Positions 53,701 through 62,088 of a DNA stretch of 64,000 nt are shown here, piece by piece. Below the pieces are notes generated by a model. The model was given only the letters and a program-made list of their open reading frames with translations. It did not search any database and had not been told where the DNA came from. The stretch lies in the NCBI GenBank assembly GCA_964539825.1, contig CAZIKF010000019.1, positions 42,726 through 106,725 of the forward strand. Reading direction: 5' to 3'. This DNA is from CAZIKF01 sp964539825. Its GTDB lineage: Bacteria; Muiribacteriota; UBA6191. Positions within the stretch are counted from its first letter, which is position 1; every line of letters begins with the position of its first letter. Made by a program: the position numbers and the translations under genes.

Positions 53701-55455
53701 CTAGGCTCCCTCAAGACTTTTTTGAAGTTCAAAGATATGCGCAAAGAAATTTTCAGCGCGTGACAGTTCCTTTGGAGGTCCGTGAGCCTGTAAGCGCCCA
53801 TCATGAAATACAAGCAGATCATCACATCTATTGAGAGTTGAAGCGCGCTGAGAAACCAGAAAGGTTGCTCCAATCTCACGGTGATCCAACAAGTTGTTTA
53901 AAATCCTCTCTTCCGTCACCGTGTCCAGGGAGGAAAAGGGGTCATCAAACAAAAGAATTGGCCGTTCCCTAAAAATGGCCCGCGCAATGCATACTCTTTG
54001 CTTTTGGCCAAGAGAAAGACGCACTCCCCTTTCTCCTACCAGGGTATCCAACCCGTCTGGAAAAGAGTCCAAATCCTCACCCAGGGCGGCGAAGTTCACT
54101 GACATCTCAAGCTTTTTGTTCCTTAATTCCTGCGAGAGTTCACGATGGGCAAAAAATTCAATATTCTCGCGAATGGTTCTTGAGAGAAGAAAGGGATCCT
54201 GATCTACCAGGGACATGGCATATCTTAGCTCAGAGGTGGGAATTTCCAGCAGATCTCTACCGTCGAGTTTCAAACTCCCTGAAGTTAAGTCATGCAGTTT
54301 AATAAGGATTTTTAAAAAGGTTGATTTACCGGATCCCACCGATCCGCAGATTCCTATCAACCCTCTAATGGGTAATTCCAATTCATTCAGGCAAAGAGAG
54401 GTTTTCTGAGATCCGGGATAACGAAATTCTACCTCCTCAATCCGTAGATTAGCTGGCTGAAAGGTGGGAGTAACATCATTGATGTTCTGCTGTTCTCCTG
54501 TTTCGGATTGAACTTCAAAGCGATCCTTGAGACGGCTATAGGATGTATATCCCCTGTTAAAGGTTGAGACTCCAAAACCTACGGCAATGGAAGCGAAAAG
54601 CAAATATCCAATATAGCCATGAAAGGCCAGAAAATCTCCGGGAGTAATTGAACCCAGTAGTATCATTTCCGAGCCATAACGAATCACGGCCCATTCACCA
54701 AGACTGGCAATTAAAACAAGTCCCGGTAACAATAAAATGTCCAACAAGGCCGTTTTCCAGGCCAAAAGGAAATGAGAGTCATTGAGAGTCTGAAATCGAT
54801 TTCCAAGGCCTTGATGGGCATGAAAAGACTTGGGAACATGGATACCCTCTACAACCTGGCCACAGAAGTCTGTGAGCTCTCCCAGCTTTTCTTTGACCTC
54901 AAGATTCCGGTAATAGAGCCTTTGATTCATCCAGCCTATGAAAACCAGCAGAAAGGGATAGAAGAGAACCGAGACCAGGGTTAGCTTCACTGATATTGCC
55001 AACATCATGGGAACACAGAATAAATAGGCCACCAGGATATTTCCCACCTGGATAAAGCCAAACCCAGCCAGAGCCCTGACCTGAGAGGTGTCTTCAATCA
55101 TATTCGTGACCAGGTCTCCTCTTTTGACCCTTTGCAATTCATCCATCGGATAGTGTTCCACACAATCCATTAGCTGAACCCTTAGATCATGTTCCTGTTC
55201 TCGGCAAGCCCTATAGACACATATCCGAGACATGGTTCTAAAAAGGAATTGGCACAGGGCAAAGACCAGGATCCATAGAGGATAGGTATAGGACTTGAAA
55301 TTGGCGGCGGCTAAAAAACTCTGATCGATGGCTAGCTTGGCGGCATAGGGAATGAGCACCGCAAAGCCATTTGTAATCAGTAGGAATAGGAAGGCCAGAG
55401 CATAGAAAATGCGGTACTTCCAACAAGCATGGAGTAGTTCCCTAAAAATTATCAT
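53701..55455 (-). CDS. ABC exporter half-transporter, degenerate-site subunit
   Basis: A 584-residue half-transporter with six membrane helices and an ATPase domain: Walker A GSVGSGKST, C-loop LSLGQKQR, Walker B LLFDDPFSSLD where Asp replaces the catalytic Glu, and an H-loop reading LVSQRAS where Gln replaces His. These two changes are typical for the non-hydrolytic site of asymmetric exporters, so it should pair with the canonical subunit at 51989-53698. It follows the TPR gene with a 43-base gap. Confidence 0.9.
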   Translation of the reverse strand: MIIFRELLHACWKYRIFYALAFLFLLITNGFAVLIPYAAKLAIDQSFLAAANFKSYTYPLWILVFALCQFLFRTMSRICVYRACREQEHDLRVQLMDCVEHYPMDELQRVKRGDLVTNMIEDTSQVRALAGFGFIQVGNILVAYLFCVPMMLAISVKLTLVSVLFYPFLLVFIGWMNQRLYYRNLEVKEKLGELTDFCGQVVEGIHVPKSFHAHQGLGNRFQTLNDSHFLLAWKTALLDILLLPGLVLIASLGEWAVIRYGSEMILLGSITPGDFLAFHGYIGYLLFASIAVGFGVSTFNRGYTSYSRLKDRFEVQSETGEQQNINDVTPTFQPANLRIEEVEFRYPGSQKTSLCLNELELPIRGLIGICGSVGSGKSTFLKILIKLHDLTSGSLKLDGRDLLEIPTSELRYAMSLVDQDPFLLSRTIRENIEFFAHRELSQELRNKKLEMSVNFAALGEDLDSFPDGLDTLVGERGVRLSLGQKQRVCIARAIFRERPILLFDDPFSSLDTVTEERILNNLLDHREIGATFLVSQRASTLNRCDDLLVFHDGRLQAHGPPKELSRAENFFAHIFELQKSLEGA

Positions 55456-55498
55456 AAGCCCTAACCCTGGCGCTTGCCCAGATCTCGGGCTAAAGTCT

Positions 55499-57403
55499 CT
55501 ATTTTACGACTTCCAGAGTTATTGGCTGGGTGATCATTCTGAAGAATTCTTCAAGAGCCTTGAGCATCTCCGGCCGAGTAGTAAACAGGTGATGAAGTTC
55601 CTTTTGCATTGTCACGAGAAACTCAATATCCCCTTTATCAAGAATGGACTTGATCTCAAAGACACTAGCCACCATTTGCTGAGCATGGTCACACCAGAGC
55701 TCTTGCCAGGGAATTGAAAAACGCACTCGATCCCTTCGGGTGGCATGAATCAGCGACTCCAGGTAAAGCTGTTCAAAGTTCTTGTGTCGAAACCTTGTGT
55801 AGGATTTCAGGTAGCGCAGAGCAAGATCCTGATCGCGGATTGCCACCAGGCTTTTTATGAAGGGTGTAAAATCTTCTTTCTCACGGGGAACAAGGCCAGC
55901 TATCTGAGACCAAATTTCAGTCGCTCGGCGATAATTGCCTGCAGCCACCGCCACCTGAACTGAAAGAGCTTGAACTTGAATATTTGAAGCGAAAAGCTTA
56001 GAAGTTCTTTTCATCAGCTCCTGAGCATCTTTCACGGAACCTTCCTCTAGATAGCAACGTGCCAAATTAAGTGCAAGTTCAACACTGTCGGGGAAAATTC
56101 TCACTGCCGAACTGAGAATCTTTCGAGCCTGGGCGAACTCATTTCTTCCCATATGGCACTGGGAACTTCCAAGCATTACGCCACAGGTATCAAAGCTCTC
56201 CGCCTTACAGCGACGGAAATACTTCAGGGCAATATCATATTCCTGGGATGAAACATGGAGCTGTCCAGCTAACTCAAAGACTTCCATCACAGATGGATAA
56301 AGTTCCAGCGCTCTTTCAATCCAGACCGTCCCCTGTCCAAACTCCTCTGAATCAATCGCGATTCTAACTAGTTGGAGCATAGACTCCAGGTTTTCCGGAT
56401 CTATTCCATGGATCTTTTCGTAATAGGAAGCTGCCCGTTTCGGCTGGCCCGTCAACTGGTAGATATAAGCAATCTCCTGAAGTAGAACCACCGAATCCGG
56501 ATAACGTTTGGAAAGTCTTGTAAATTCATTTAAAGCCCCCTTCCAGTCACTTCTGGCGGAATACTTCTCGGTTATGGAAAGAATCGAGTTCTGAAATGTT
56601 ATGCGGTCAATATCTACGTTTACCTGCTCTGGAGCAGGATCATGGAACTTTAGTCCCTTGGACTCCAAAGAATATGCATTTCGGTAGCAGCGCCGAGCTT
56701 CCGAATAATCTTTCAGCTGGCCATGATAGATAGCTAGCTTGCGATAGAGAGCCGAATCGTTCGGCCTTACCTTGAGAAGCCTCTCAAGTACCTCAACGGA
56801 TTTTTCGGTTCGATTTTGATGGGAATAACAATCCGCTAGAAGCTCATAGGCGCGCTCACAGCCTGCATCAAGATCAATGAGCCGCTTAAGACCAAAGCTA
56901 GCTACATCAAAACGTCCTAGCTGGATCTTACTGTCTGAAAACTGCATGAGAGCTTCCAGATCATCGGGTTCCTTTTCAAGATATTTCTGTAATGTTGAAC
57001 AAGCCTCCTCATAAAACCCTAACTCAAAGTAACCTCTCCCCAGGGACTTTAGGATCATTCCGTCAGCAGAGTTTAACTCGTGGGCTTTCTTGAGATATTC
57101 CAGGGAGCGTGAAAACTCTTTGCACGCCTGGAGAGTTCTACCAAGGTTATACAAAGCATCTACATCAGAGCCGTCCAATTCAAGAGCCTTTTGGAAGTTG
57201 TCCATAGCAAGATCATAGGAGGATTTTACATAGTAGACCACACCGAGATTGAGCAGACTTGGCTTATGATCTCCATGATCTGTGAGAATTTTTTGATACC
57301 CCAGGGCAGCGTCTTCATAGAGTCCCTGCCGGTGATACCCCAGTGCCTTTTCAAAGTCTTCTTCTAAAATTTCATGCTTTTTTAGAGTTGAAATTTCCTT
57401 CAT
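55499..57403 (-). CDS. Cytoplasmic TPR-repeat protein
   Basis: A 634-residue protein from the ATG at 57403, where GAGGAAA lies just upstream; further upstream starts lie inside the preceding gene. At least ten TPR units can be seen, very regular over residues 20-200 (ALGYHRQGLYEDAALGYQKI, ALYNLGRTLQACKEFSRSLE). There is no signal peptide or membrane helix, so it is a cytosolic scaffold. It overlaps the ATPase gene upstream by 32 bases. Confidence 0.8.
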   Translation of the reverse strand: MKEISTLKKHEILEEDFEKALGYHRQGLYEDAALGYQKILTDHGDHKPSLLNLGVVYYVKSSYDLAMDNFQKALELDGSDVDALYNLGRTLQACKEFSRSLEYLKKAHELNSADGMILKSLGRGYFELGFYEEACSTLQKYLEKEPDDLEALMQFSDSKIQLGRFDVASFGLKRLIDLDAGCERAYELLADCYSHQNRTEKSVEVLERLLKVRPNDSALYRKLAIYHGQLKDYSEARRCYRNAYSLESKGLKFHDPAPEQVNVDIDRITFQNSILSITEKYSARSDWKGALNEFTRLSKRYPDSVVLLQEIAYIYQLTGQPKRAASYYEKIHGIDPENLESMLQLVRIAIDSEEFGQGTVWIERALELYPSVMEVFELAGQLHVSSQEYDIALKYFRRCKAESFDTCGVMLGSSQCHMGRNEFAQARKILSSAVRIFPDSVELALNLARCYLEEGSVKDAQELMKRTSKLFASNIQVQALSVQVAVAAGNYRRATEIWSQIAGLVPREKEDFTPFIKSLVAIRDQDLALRYLKSYTRFRHKNFEQLYLESLIHATRRDRVRFSIPWQELWCDHAQQMVASVFEIKSILDKGDIEFLVTMQKELHHLFTTRPEMLKALEEFFRMITQPITLEVVK

Positions 57404-58445
57404 ATTTCCTCGGCTTCGCTTCATAAACTCGTTTTTGGAGATTTGATTTCTTTTTAGTTCCTGCCTCGGGATCATAATAGTCTAGGTTCCCAAGCATCTC
57501 ATTATAATATTCATTTTCTGGTTCTAAACATTCTTTATAACGGGTGATCGAGTTGTAGAAATGATAGTAAATTCGACCAAGAAAGGCACTGTGATTATTC
57601 TTCACTACGTTCATTTCCACAACCGGGACCATCATGTCATCCGTTCCCCATTCCCACTCCAAAAACGGTGTTGAGAAATCGTTTAGGGAATCGTTGTACA
57701 TGAGTCCAATGAAGTCGGCACCAAATAAGAGACCACGTGCTTTTTCCAAGTCTTTGAGGGCAGGTCGATGTTCCCTTGCCCCTCTATGAAGATCCGCTGT
57801 TGCCAAGATTCCTACCTGATACTTTCGAGTGAAACGCTTCAGGTTTCTCATAATCGCTTCCGAGCGGTCTTCCCCTGGTTCTTCAGGACAACTCAAGGAA
57901 AGTACCGGGTCAAAGCAGATGAATAATGGGCAGCTTTTGAATGATTTGCGTATGGTTTCGATTTCATTTTCCACGCATTGAAGAGTCGGTTCCATGTGGG
58001 ATTGATCAAAGATGAGCAAACGTTCTCGAATCGAACTGAGAGCCTCCAAACCCTTTTCTCTTTTTTCCAATTCCTCCTCTGTTTTCAAACGAGAAGGATT
58101 ACGCACCAGATCCACAGACAAATTGGAAGCAATCGCACAAAATCTTGCAACGAGATCCAAATGGGATAAATCGTAGGTGAACATCACTCCCATGGCATCT
58201 TCGTTTTGCTCAAGGAGCTGAAACAACACCTGGGTGGCAAAGCTGGTTTTCCCCGTTCCCGCTCCTCCGGCGAATAGATAAATTCCATCACGGAAATTTC
58301 CTACGACCTTATCAAGAACCTGCAAACCTGAAAATACCCCCAAAAAGGGCCAGTTCAAACCCTTTGAATGCATCATTTCCAGTGTCTGAAGATGCTCCCC
58401 AAGTGCCCCTTTTACATTTTTAGTTCGCTTCTTGGCAGTTCCCAT
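57372..58445 (-). CDS. RecA-fold (DnaB/KaiC-like) ATPase
   Basis: A 357-residue protein from the ATG at 58445, chosen because GGAGG lies eight bases upstream; it overlaps the end of ligA by 26 bases. Walker A is GGAGTGKT (60-67) inside FRDGIYLFAGGAGTGKTSFA, the typical entry of DnaB C-terminal/KaiC/RadA folds. A Walker B-like FICFDPVLSL lies near 175-185. The basic tail (KPRKYEGNFNSKKA) could bind nucleic acid. There is no helicase N-terminal domain or zinc finger, so it is neither a full DnaB nor RadA. Coupling to ligA hints at a DNA transaction, unproven. Confidence 0.75.
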   Translation of the reverse strand: MGTAKKRTKNVKGALGEHLQTLEMMHSKGLNWPFLGVFSGLQVLDKVVGNFRDGIYLFAGGAGTGKTSFATQVLFQLLEQNEDAMGVMFTYDLSHLDLVARFCAIASNLSVDLVRNPSRLKTEEELEKREKGLEALSSIRERLLIFDQSHMEPTLQCVENEIETIRKSFKSCPLFICFDPVLSLSCPEEPGEDRSEAIMRNLKRFTRKYQVGILATADLHRGAREHRPALKDLEKARGLLFGADFIGLMYNDSLNDFSTPFLEWEWGTDDMMVPVVEMNVVKNNHSAFLGRIYYHFYNSITRYKECLEPENEYYNEMLGNLDYYDPEAGTKKKSNLQKRVYEAKPRKYEGNFNSKKA

Positions 58446-60432
58446 AATCGATCCTCCGAAAGAACTCATCCTCAGTCCAGAGTTCCAAACCCAGCTTTTT
58501 GGCTTTCTCAAGTTTTGAACCTGCTGCCCCTCCAAAAACCAGTACAGTGGTTTTGGCTGTAACGCTGCTGTGAATACCTGCCCCGTTTGACCTGGCAAGC
58601 TCCTGTGCCGCGGAACGCGGCATTCTTTCCAGGGTACCGGTAAAACATAGACTTAGGCCAGTGAGACTGCCAATGGTCATTTCTTCTTTAAGAACCTCTA
58701 ATTCTATTCCTAATTCGAGTCTACGTTTCTCCATACTCAGAAATAATTCCGAGTTAAAGAAATTCTTTAAAGAGAGAGCGATGATTGGCCCGATTTCATC
58801 GATCTGGGACAGATCCTCTTCAGTGGCAATACTTAGCTGCTCTATGGAGGCAAAGGAGGAAGCCAGAATAGCAGCGCTCTGCACTCCTACATTAGGGATA
58901 CCAAGAGCGTAAAGATACCTGTTAAAGGGTATTATTCGCCGTATCTGGATTGCGTCAATGATCTTTTTGGCCAACTTTTCCCTGGTTTTTTCGAGACCCA
59001 GTAGCTGCTCGAGAGAAAGTCCGAATAAATCCATGGGAGTTTTCACAAGATTTAATCTGAGCAGTTGCTCTAAAATTGCAGTTCCTACACCTTGGATATC
59101 CACGGCATCTCTGGAAACAAAGTGCTTAAGGGCTCCTAGAACACGAGAACCGCAAATTGGATTTTCACAGCGATAGGCAACCTCTGCTTCCCTCCTTTGA
59201 ACTTTACGATCACAAAGCGGACAAGTAGAGGGATCGGGAAAGGGGGGGAGTTCAAAGCTTCGACACTCGGAGAGAACGCTGACCACCTGTGGAATAATAT
59301 CTCCGGCTTTTTCAATCAGTACCTCATCACCGATACGAATATCTTTTTGCCGAATCTCATCCCAATTATGTAAGGAGGCAAATCGAACGGTAGAACCGGC
59401 TAGAAATACAGGCTTAAACTCAGCTACTGGTGTCAGAACTCCTGTTCTGCCAACCTGAACCGCTATATCCACAACGGATGTTTGTGCCTGCTCCGCCTCA
59501 TACTTAAAGGCTATGGCGTAGCGGGGCGCTTTTCCCGTGACCCCGAGTTCATCATAGTCTTCAAAGCGGTTTAGCTTAACTACAATTCCATCAATATCGT
59601 AATCCAGATCTGGCCGCAGAGAACGCAACTCCTCATAAAAGTTAAGAACTTCCTGTTCACCCCGGCAGAACCGCCCTCGTGGATCGATCTTGAAACCTAG
59701 TGTCTTGAGCCTTTTCATCGCGTCTGAGTGTGTAAGATAAGGATGCCTCTCGCGATCCATGATTTCATAAAAATAGGCATCCAGCTTGCGACTGGCCGTA
59801 ATGCGAGTATCCAGCTGTCGAATCGTTCCCGCTGCAGCATTTCTGGGATTGGCAAAAATCTTTTTTCCAAGAGTTTCCTGCTCTACGTTTAGACGGGCAA
59901 ACTCCTGTCTGGGCATAAGCACTTCGGCACGGAGCACAAGTGACTCCGGCTTGTTAAGACGTAGCGGAATAGACCGGATGGTGAGGATGTTCTCAGTTAC
60001 ATTTTCACCCATGGCCCCATCACCGCGGGTAAGAGCCTCCACCAGGTACCCTTCTTCATATCTCAGCGCGACTGAAAGACCATCAAATTTAGTCTCAGCA
60101 TAAAATTCCAGGGAACCCTCCTGGGATAGAATCCTCCTGGTCCGATTTACGAATTCCAGAAACTCCTCTCCAGAATAAACATTTGAGAGGCTCATGAGCC
60201 TATAGGAATGGGCCCCCTTCTCAAATTTTTCCAGTAAAGCACCGCCTATCTTTCGTGTAGGAGAGTAGGGCACCATGAGCTGAGGGTTCTGAGATTCAAT
60301 TTCCTCCAAACGCTTGAGGTGCCGATCATACTCCAGGTCAGAAACCAGGGGAGAATCAAGCACAAAATAGGCGTGATTCCACTGTTCTAGTTTCTCAACC
60401 AGAGAAATATATTCAGCTTTCGCAGCCTTCAT
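58420..60432 (-). CDS. ligA: NAD-dependent DNA ligase
   Basis: A 670-residue enzyme that seals nicks in replication and repair. Domains in order: Ia NAD-binding (YFVLDSPLVSDLEYD), adenylation with catalytic K115 (ETKFDG), OB fold, four-cysteine zinc finger (CPLCDRKV, YRCENPICGSR), helix-hairpin-helix region, and a C-terminal BRCT domain (SLTGLSLCFTGTLERMPRS). An ATG at 60432 and a GTG at 60438 are possible starts. An extended -10 box ends eight bases before the ATG and no ribosome-binding site is visible, so the mRNA may be leaderless. It heads a minus-strand group with an ATPase, a TPR protein and an ABC exporter. Confidence 0.95.
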   Translation of the reverse strand: MKAAKAEYISLVEKLEQWNHAYFVLDSPLVSDLEYDRHLKRLEEIESQNPQLMVPYSPTRKIGGALLEKFEKGAHSYRLMSLSNVYSGEEFLEFVNRTRRILSQEGSLEFYAETKFDGLSVALRYEEGYLVEALTRGDGAMGENVTENILTIRSIPLRLNKPESLVLRAEVLMPRQEFARLNVEQETLGKKIFANPRNAAAGTIRQLDTRITASRKLDAYFYEIMDRERHPYLTHSDAMKRLKTLGFKIDPRGRFCRGEQEVLNFYEELRSLRPDLDYDIDGIVVKLNRFEDYDELGVTGKAPRYAIAFKYEAEQAQTSVVDIAVQVGRTGVLTPVAEFKPVFLAGSTVRFASLHNWDEIRQKDIRIGDEVLIEKAGDIIPQVVSVLSECRSFELPPFPDPSTCPLCDRKVQRREAEVAYRCENPICGSRVLGALKHFVSRDAVDIQGVGTAILEQLLRLNLVKTPMDLFGLSLEQLLGLEKTREKLAKKIIDAIQIRRIIPFNRYLYALGIPNVGVQSAAILASSFASIEQLSIATEEDLSQIDEIGPIIALSLKNFFNSELFLSMEKRRLELGIELEVLKEEMTIGSLTGLSLCFTGTLERMPRSAAQELARSNGAGIHSSVTAKTTVLVFGGAAGSKLEKAKKLGLELWTEDEFFRRIDYGNCQEAN

Positions 60433-60440
60433 AGTCACAT

Positions 60441-60449
60441 ATTATATCA
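60441..60449 (-). promoter_or_regulatory. Extended -10 promoter of ligA
   Basis: The minus strand reads TGATATAAT: a TGN extension plus a perfect -10. It lies immediately before the ligA start, so the first transcribed base would fall at or within a few bases of the ATG. No -35 consensus is present, as expected for an extended -10 promoter. Confidence 0.55.
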
Positions 60450-60524
60450 GCGGAAAATTTGCTAAGCCTTCTTGTTAAAGATCTGTCCTTTTTAAAGAGC
60501 CGAAAATTCCCATGAATCTTACCC

Positions 60525-60552
60525 TTGACATCCTGAATCTGATCCATAGAAT
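60525..60552 (+). promoter_or_regulatory. Sigma-70-like promoter of the secreted subtilase
   Basis: TTGACA (60525-60530), a 16-base spacer, and TAGAAT (60547-60552), about 50 bases before the ATG at 60607. This is the best consensus promoter in the window. Confidence 0.6.
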
Positions 60553-60556
60553 CACG

Positions 60557-60571
60557 CGAAATCGAATTTCG
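60557..60571. promoter_or_regulatory. Small inverted repeat at the subtilase transcription start
   Basis: CGAAAT-CGA-ATTTCG, a six-base inverted repeat starting four bases after the -10 box, where an operator would lie. Binding by any regulator is unproven. Confidence 0.25.
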
Positions 60572-60606
60572 TACCCTCTCTTTAAAGAAACCATCAGGAG
60601 CAAGCG

Positions 60607-61998
60607 ATGAAAAAATACTGGATAGTTTCACTAAGTTGTTTAGCCTTGATCACTTCGGCATTTGGTGCCGCTCAGGTCGAAGATAAAATTTCTTCGCTTT
60701 ATCAGAAAGCTGGCAAGAGTACCGTAATCATCACCCTTAAAGATCGTGTAACCGCCCTGGAGTTAAACTCTATTCGCTCCACCAGTGCGATGAAACAGGC
60801 CCTGATGAAAAACCTTCAAGAATCGAGCATCAGTCTCAAACAACGCCTCAATCTTCTTTCCGAAGATACTCGCATTCTCGACGAATTATGGACCAGTAAT
60901 TCCCTCGTCGCTGAAGTATCCAATGGAGTCCTCAGTGAACTGGCGTCTCGCGATGATATCGAACAGATTATCCTTGATGGCCCGGTTCCCATGCTTAAAC
61001 CAGTCGCCAATCCCCAGGAAGAGCCTCAGGAAAAGGACTGGACTTACGGGCTGAAAAAACTCGGTGTTGATAAGGTACGTGCAGCACATAGCCTGACAGG
61101 AAAGGGTGTACGCGTAGGGATTCTAGATACAGGAATTGACCCTGAGCATCCTGATTTGAAAGGAAAGGTAATCAACTGGAAGAGTTTTAGCAGTAAGGGA
61201 CCTGCGACTCCAGCGGACTGGCATGGTCACGGAACCCATGTAGCAGGGACCATCGCCGGTGGAAGTAGCTCAGGAACTCACATTGGGGTAGCCCCCGATG
61301 TAAAGCTCATCGTAGCCCAAATTTTCGGCAGGAGAGGCGCTTCCAAGAGCGGAATTCTCAAAGCCATGAACTGGATAGCTGATCCAGATGGAAATCCTGA
61401 CACTGATGATCATGCGCAAATAGTGTCTAATTCCTGGGGTGCACCAAAACGCTTTAAATTTTTAGAGCGGTCGCGTTGGAAAGCTGTGCAGAATTGGGTC
61501 CGCCTGAATATGGTACCCGTCTTTGCTGCTGGTAACTCTGGATCCAAACCTAAAACTATAGGTGTACCCGCCGCTTATCCCCATTCCTTCGCTATTGGAG
61601 CCGTAGATTCGTCTGATACCATCGCTAAATTTTCTTCCCGCGGTCCAGTAAAATGGGGAAGAAAGAGCTACATAAAACCGGATATCTCAGCAGCTGGTGT
61701 TAATGTCCTTTCAGCCAAGCCAGGTGGCGGATACCAAAGAATGAGCGGAACTTCCATGGCTACCCCCCATATTTCAGGTCTTGCCGCACTGCTGCTGGAA
61801 GCAAATCCCAATCTAAGTGTTAAACAAATCCAAGATTTTCTCACCACAACCGCAGAAGACCTCGGGGCCTCGGGCCAAGACCAGGACTACGGATGGGGAA
61901 GGGCAAATATTTTGAAGGCAGTGAAGAGCCTTATGGGCGAAAACCAGATCCAGGCTGAAGATCGACAGAGCCGATTCAGCACGGTTCACACTCACTGA
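60607..61998 (+). CDS. Secreted subtilisin-like serine protease (S8)
   Basis: A 463-residue preproenzyme: signal peptide (1-21), a propeptide of about 120 residues with an inhibitor I9-like fold, then the peptidase with D174 (ILDTGID), H208 (HGHGTHVAG), oxyanion N310 (AAGNSG) and S383 (GTSMATPH). The start has AGGAG seven bases upstream. The ORF ends shortly after the catalytic domain, so there is no C-terminal anchor. Likely role: extracellular or periplasmic protein degradation. A five-base inverted repeat spans its stop codon. Confidence 0.93.
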   Translation: MKKYWIVSLSCLALITSAFGAAQVEDKISSLYQKAGKSTVIITLKDRVTALELNSIRSTSAMKQALMKNLQESSISLKQRLNLLSEDTRILDELWTSNSLVAEVSNGVLSELASRDDIEQIILDGPVPMLKPVANPQEEPQEKDWTYGLKKLGVDKVRAAHSLTGKGVRVGILDTGIDPEHPDLKGKVINWKSFSSKGPATPADWHGHGTHVAGTIAGGSSSGTHIGVAPDVKLIVAQIFGRRGASKSGILKAMNWIADPDGNPDTDDHAQIVSNSWGAPKRFKFLERSRWKAVQNWVRLNMVPVFAAGNSGSKPKTIGVPAAYPHSFAIGAVDSSDTIAKFSSRGPVKWGRKSYIKPDISAAGVNVLSAKPGGGYQRMSGTSMATPHISGLAALLLEANPNLSVKQIQDFLTTTAEDLGASGQDQDYGWGRANILKAVKSLMGENQIQAEDRQSRFSTVHTH

Positions 61999-62088
61999 GA
62001 AGTGATCTTAGTTACCCATCTTCTTCCGGCTCTGAGCTCAATTGGGGTATACTCTGGCGCCTCGTCTTTTGCCTGAAATGGGATCTTG

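Noticed and set aside
53701..55455. Inactivated ABC exporter gene because of Asp and Gln substitutions
   Set aside because: Glu to Asp and His to Gln are usual for the degenerate site of heterodimeric exporters, and the partner subunit is canonical. The gene is otherwise intact.
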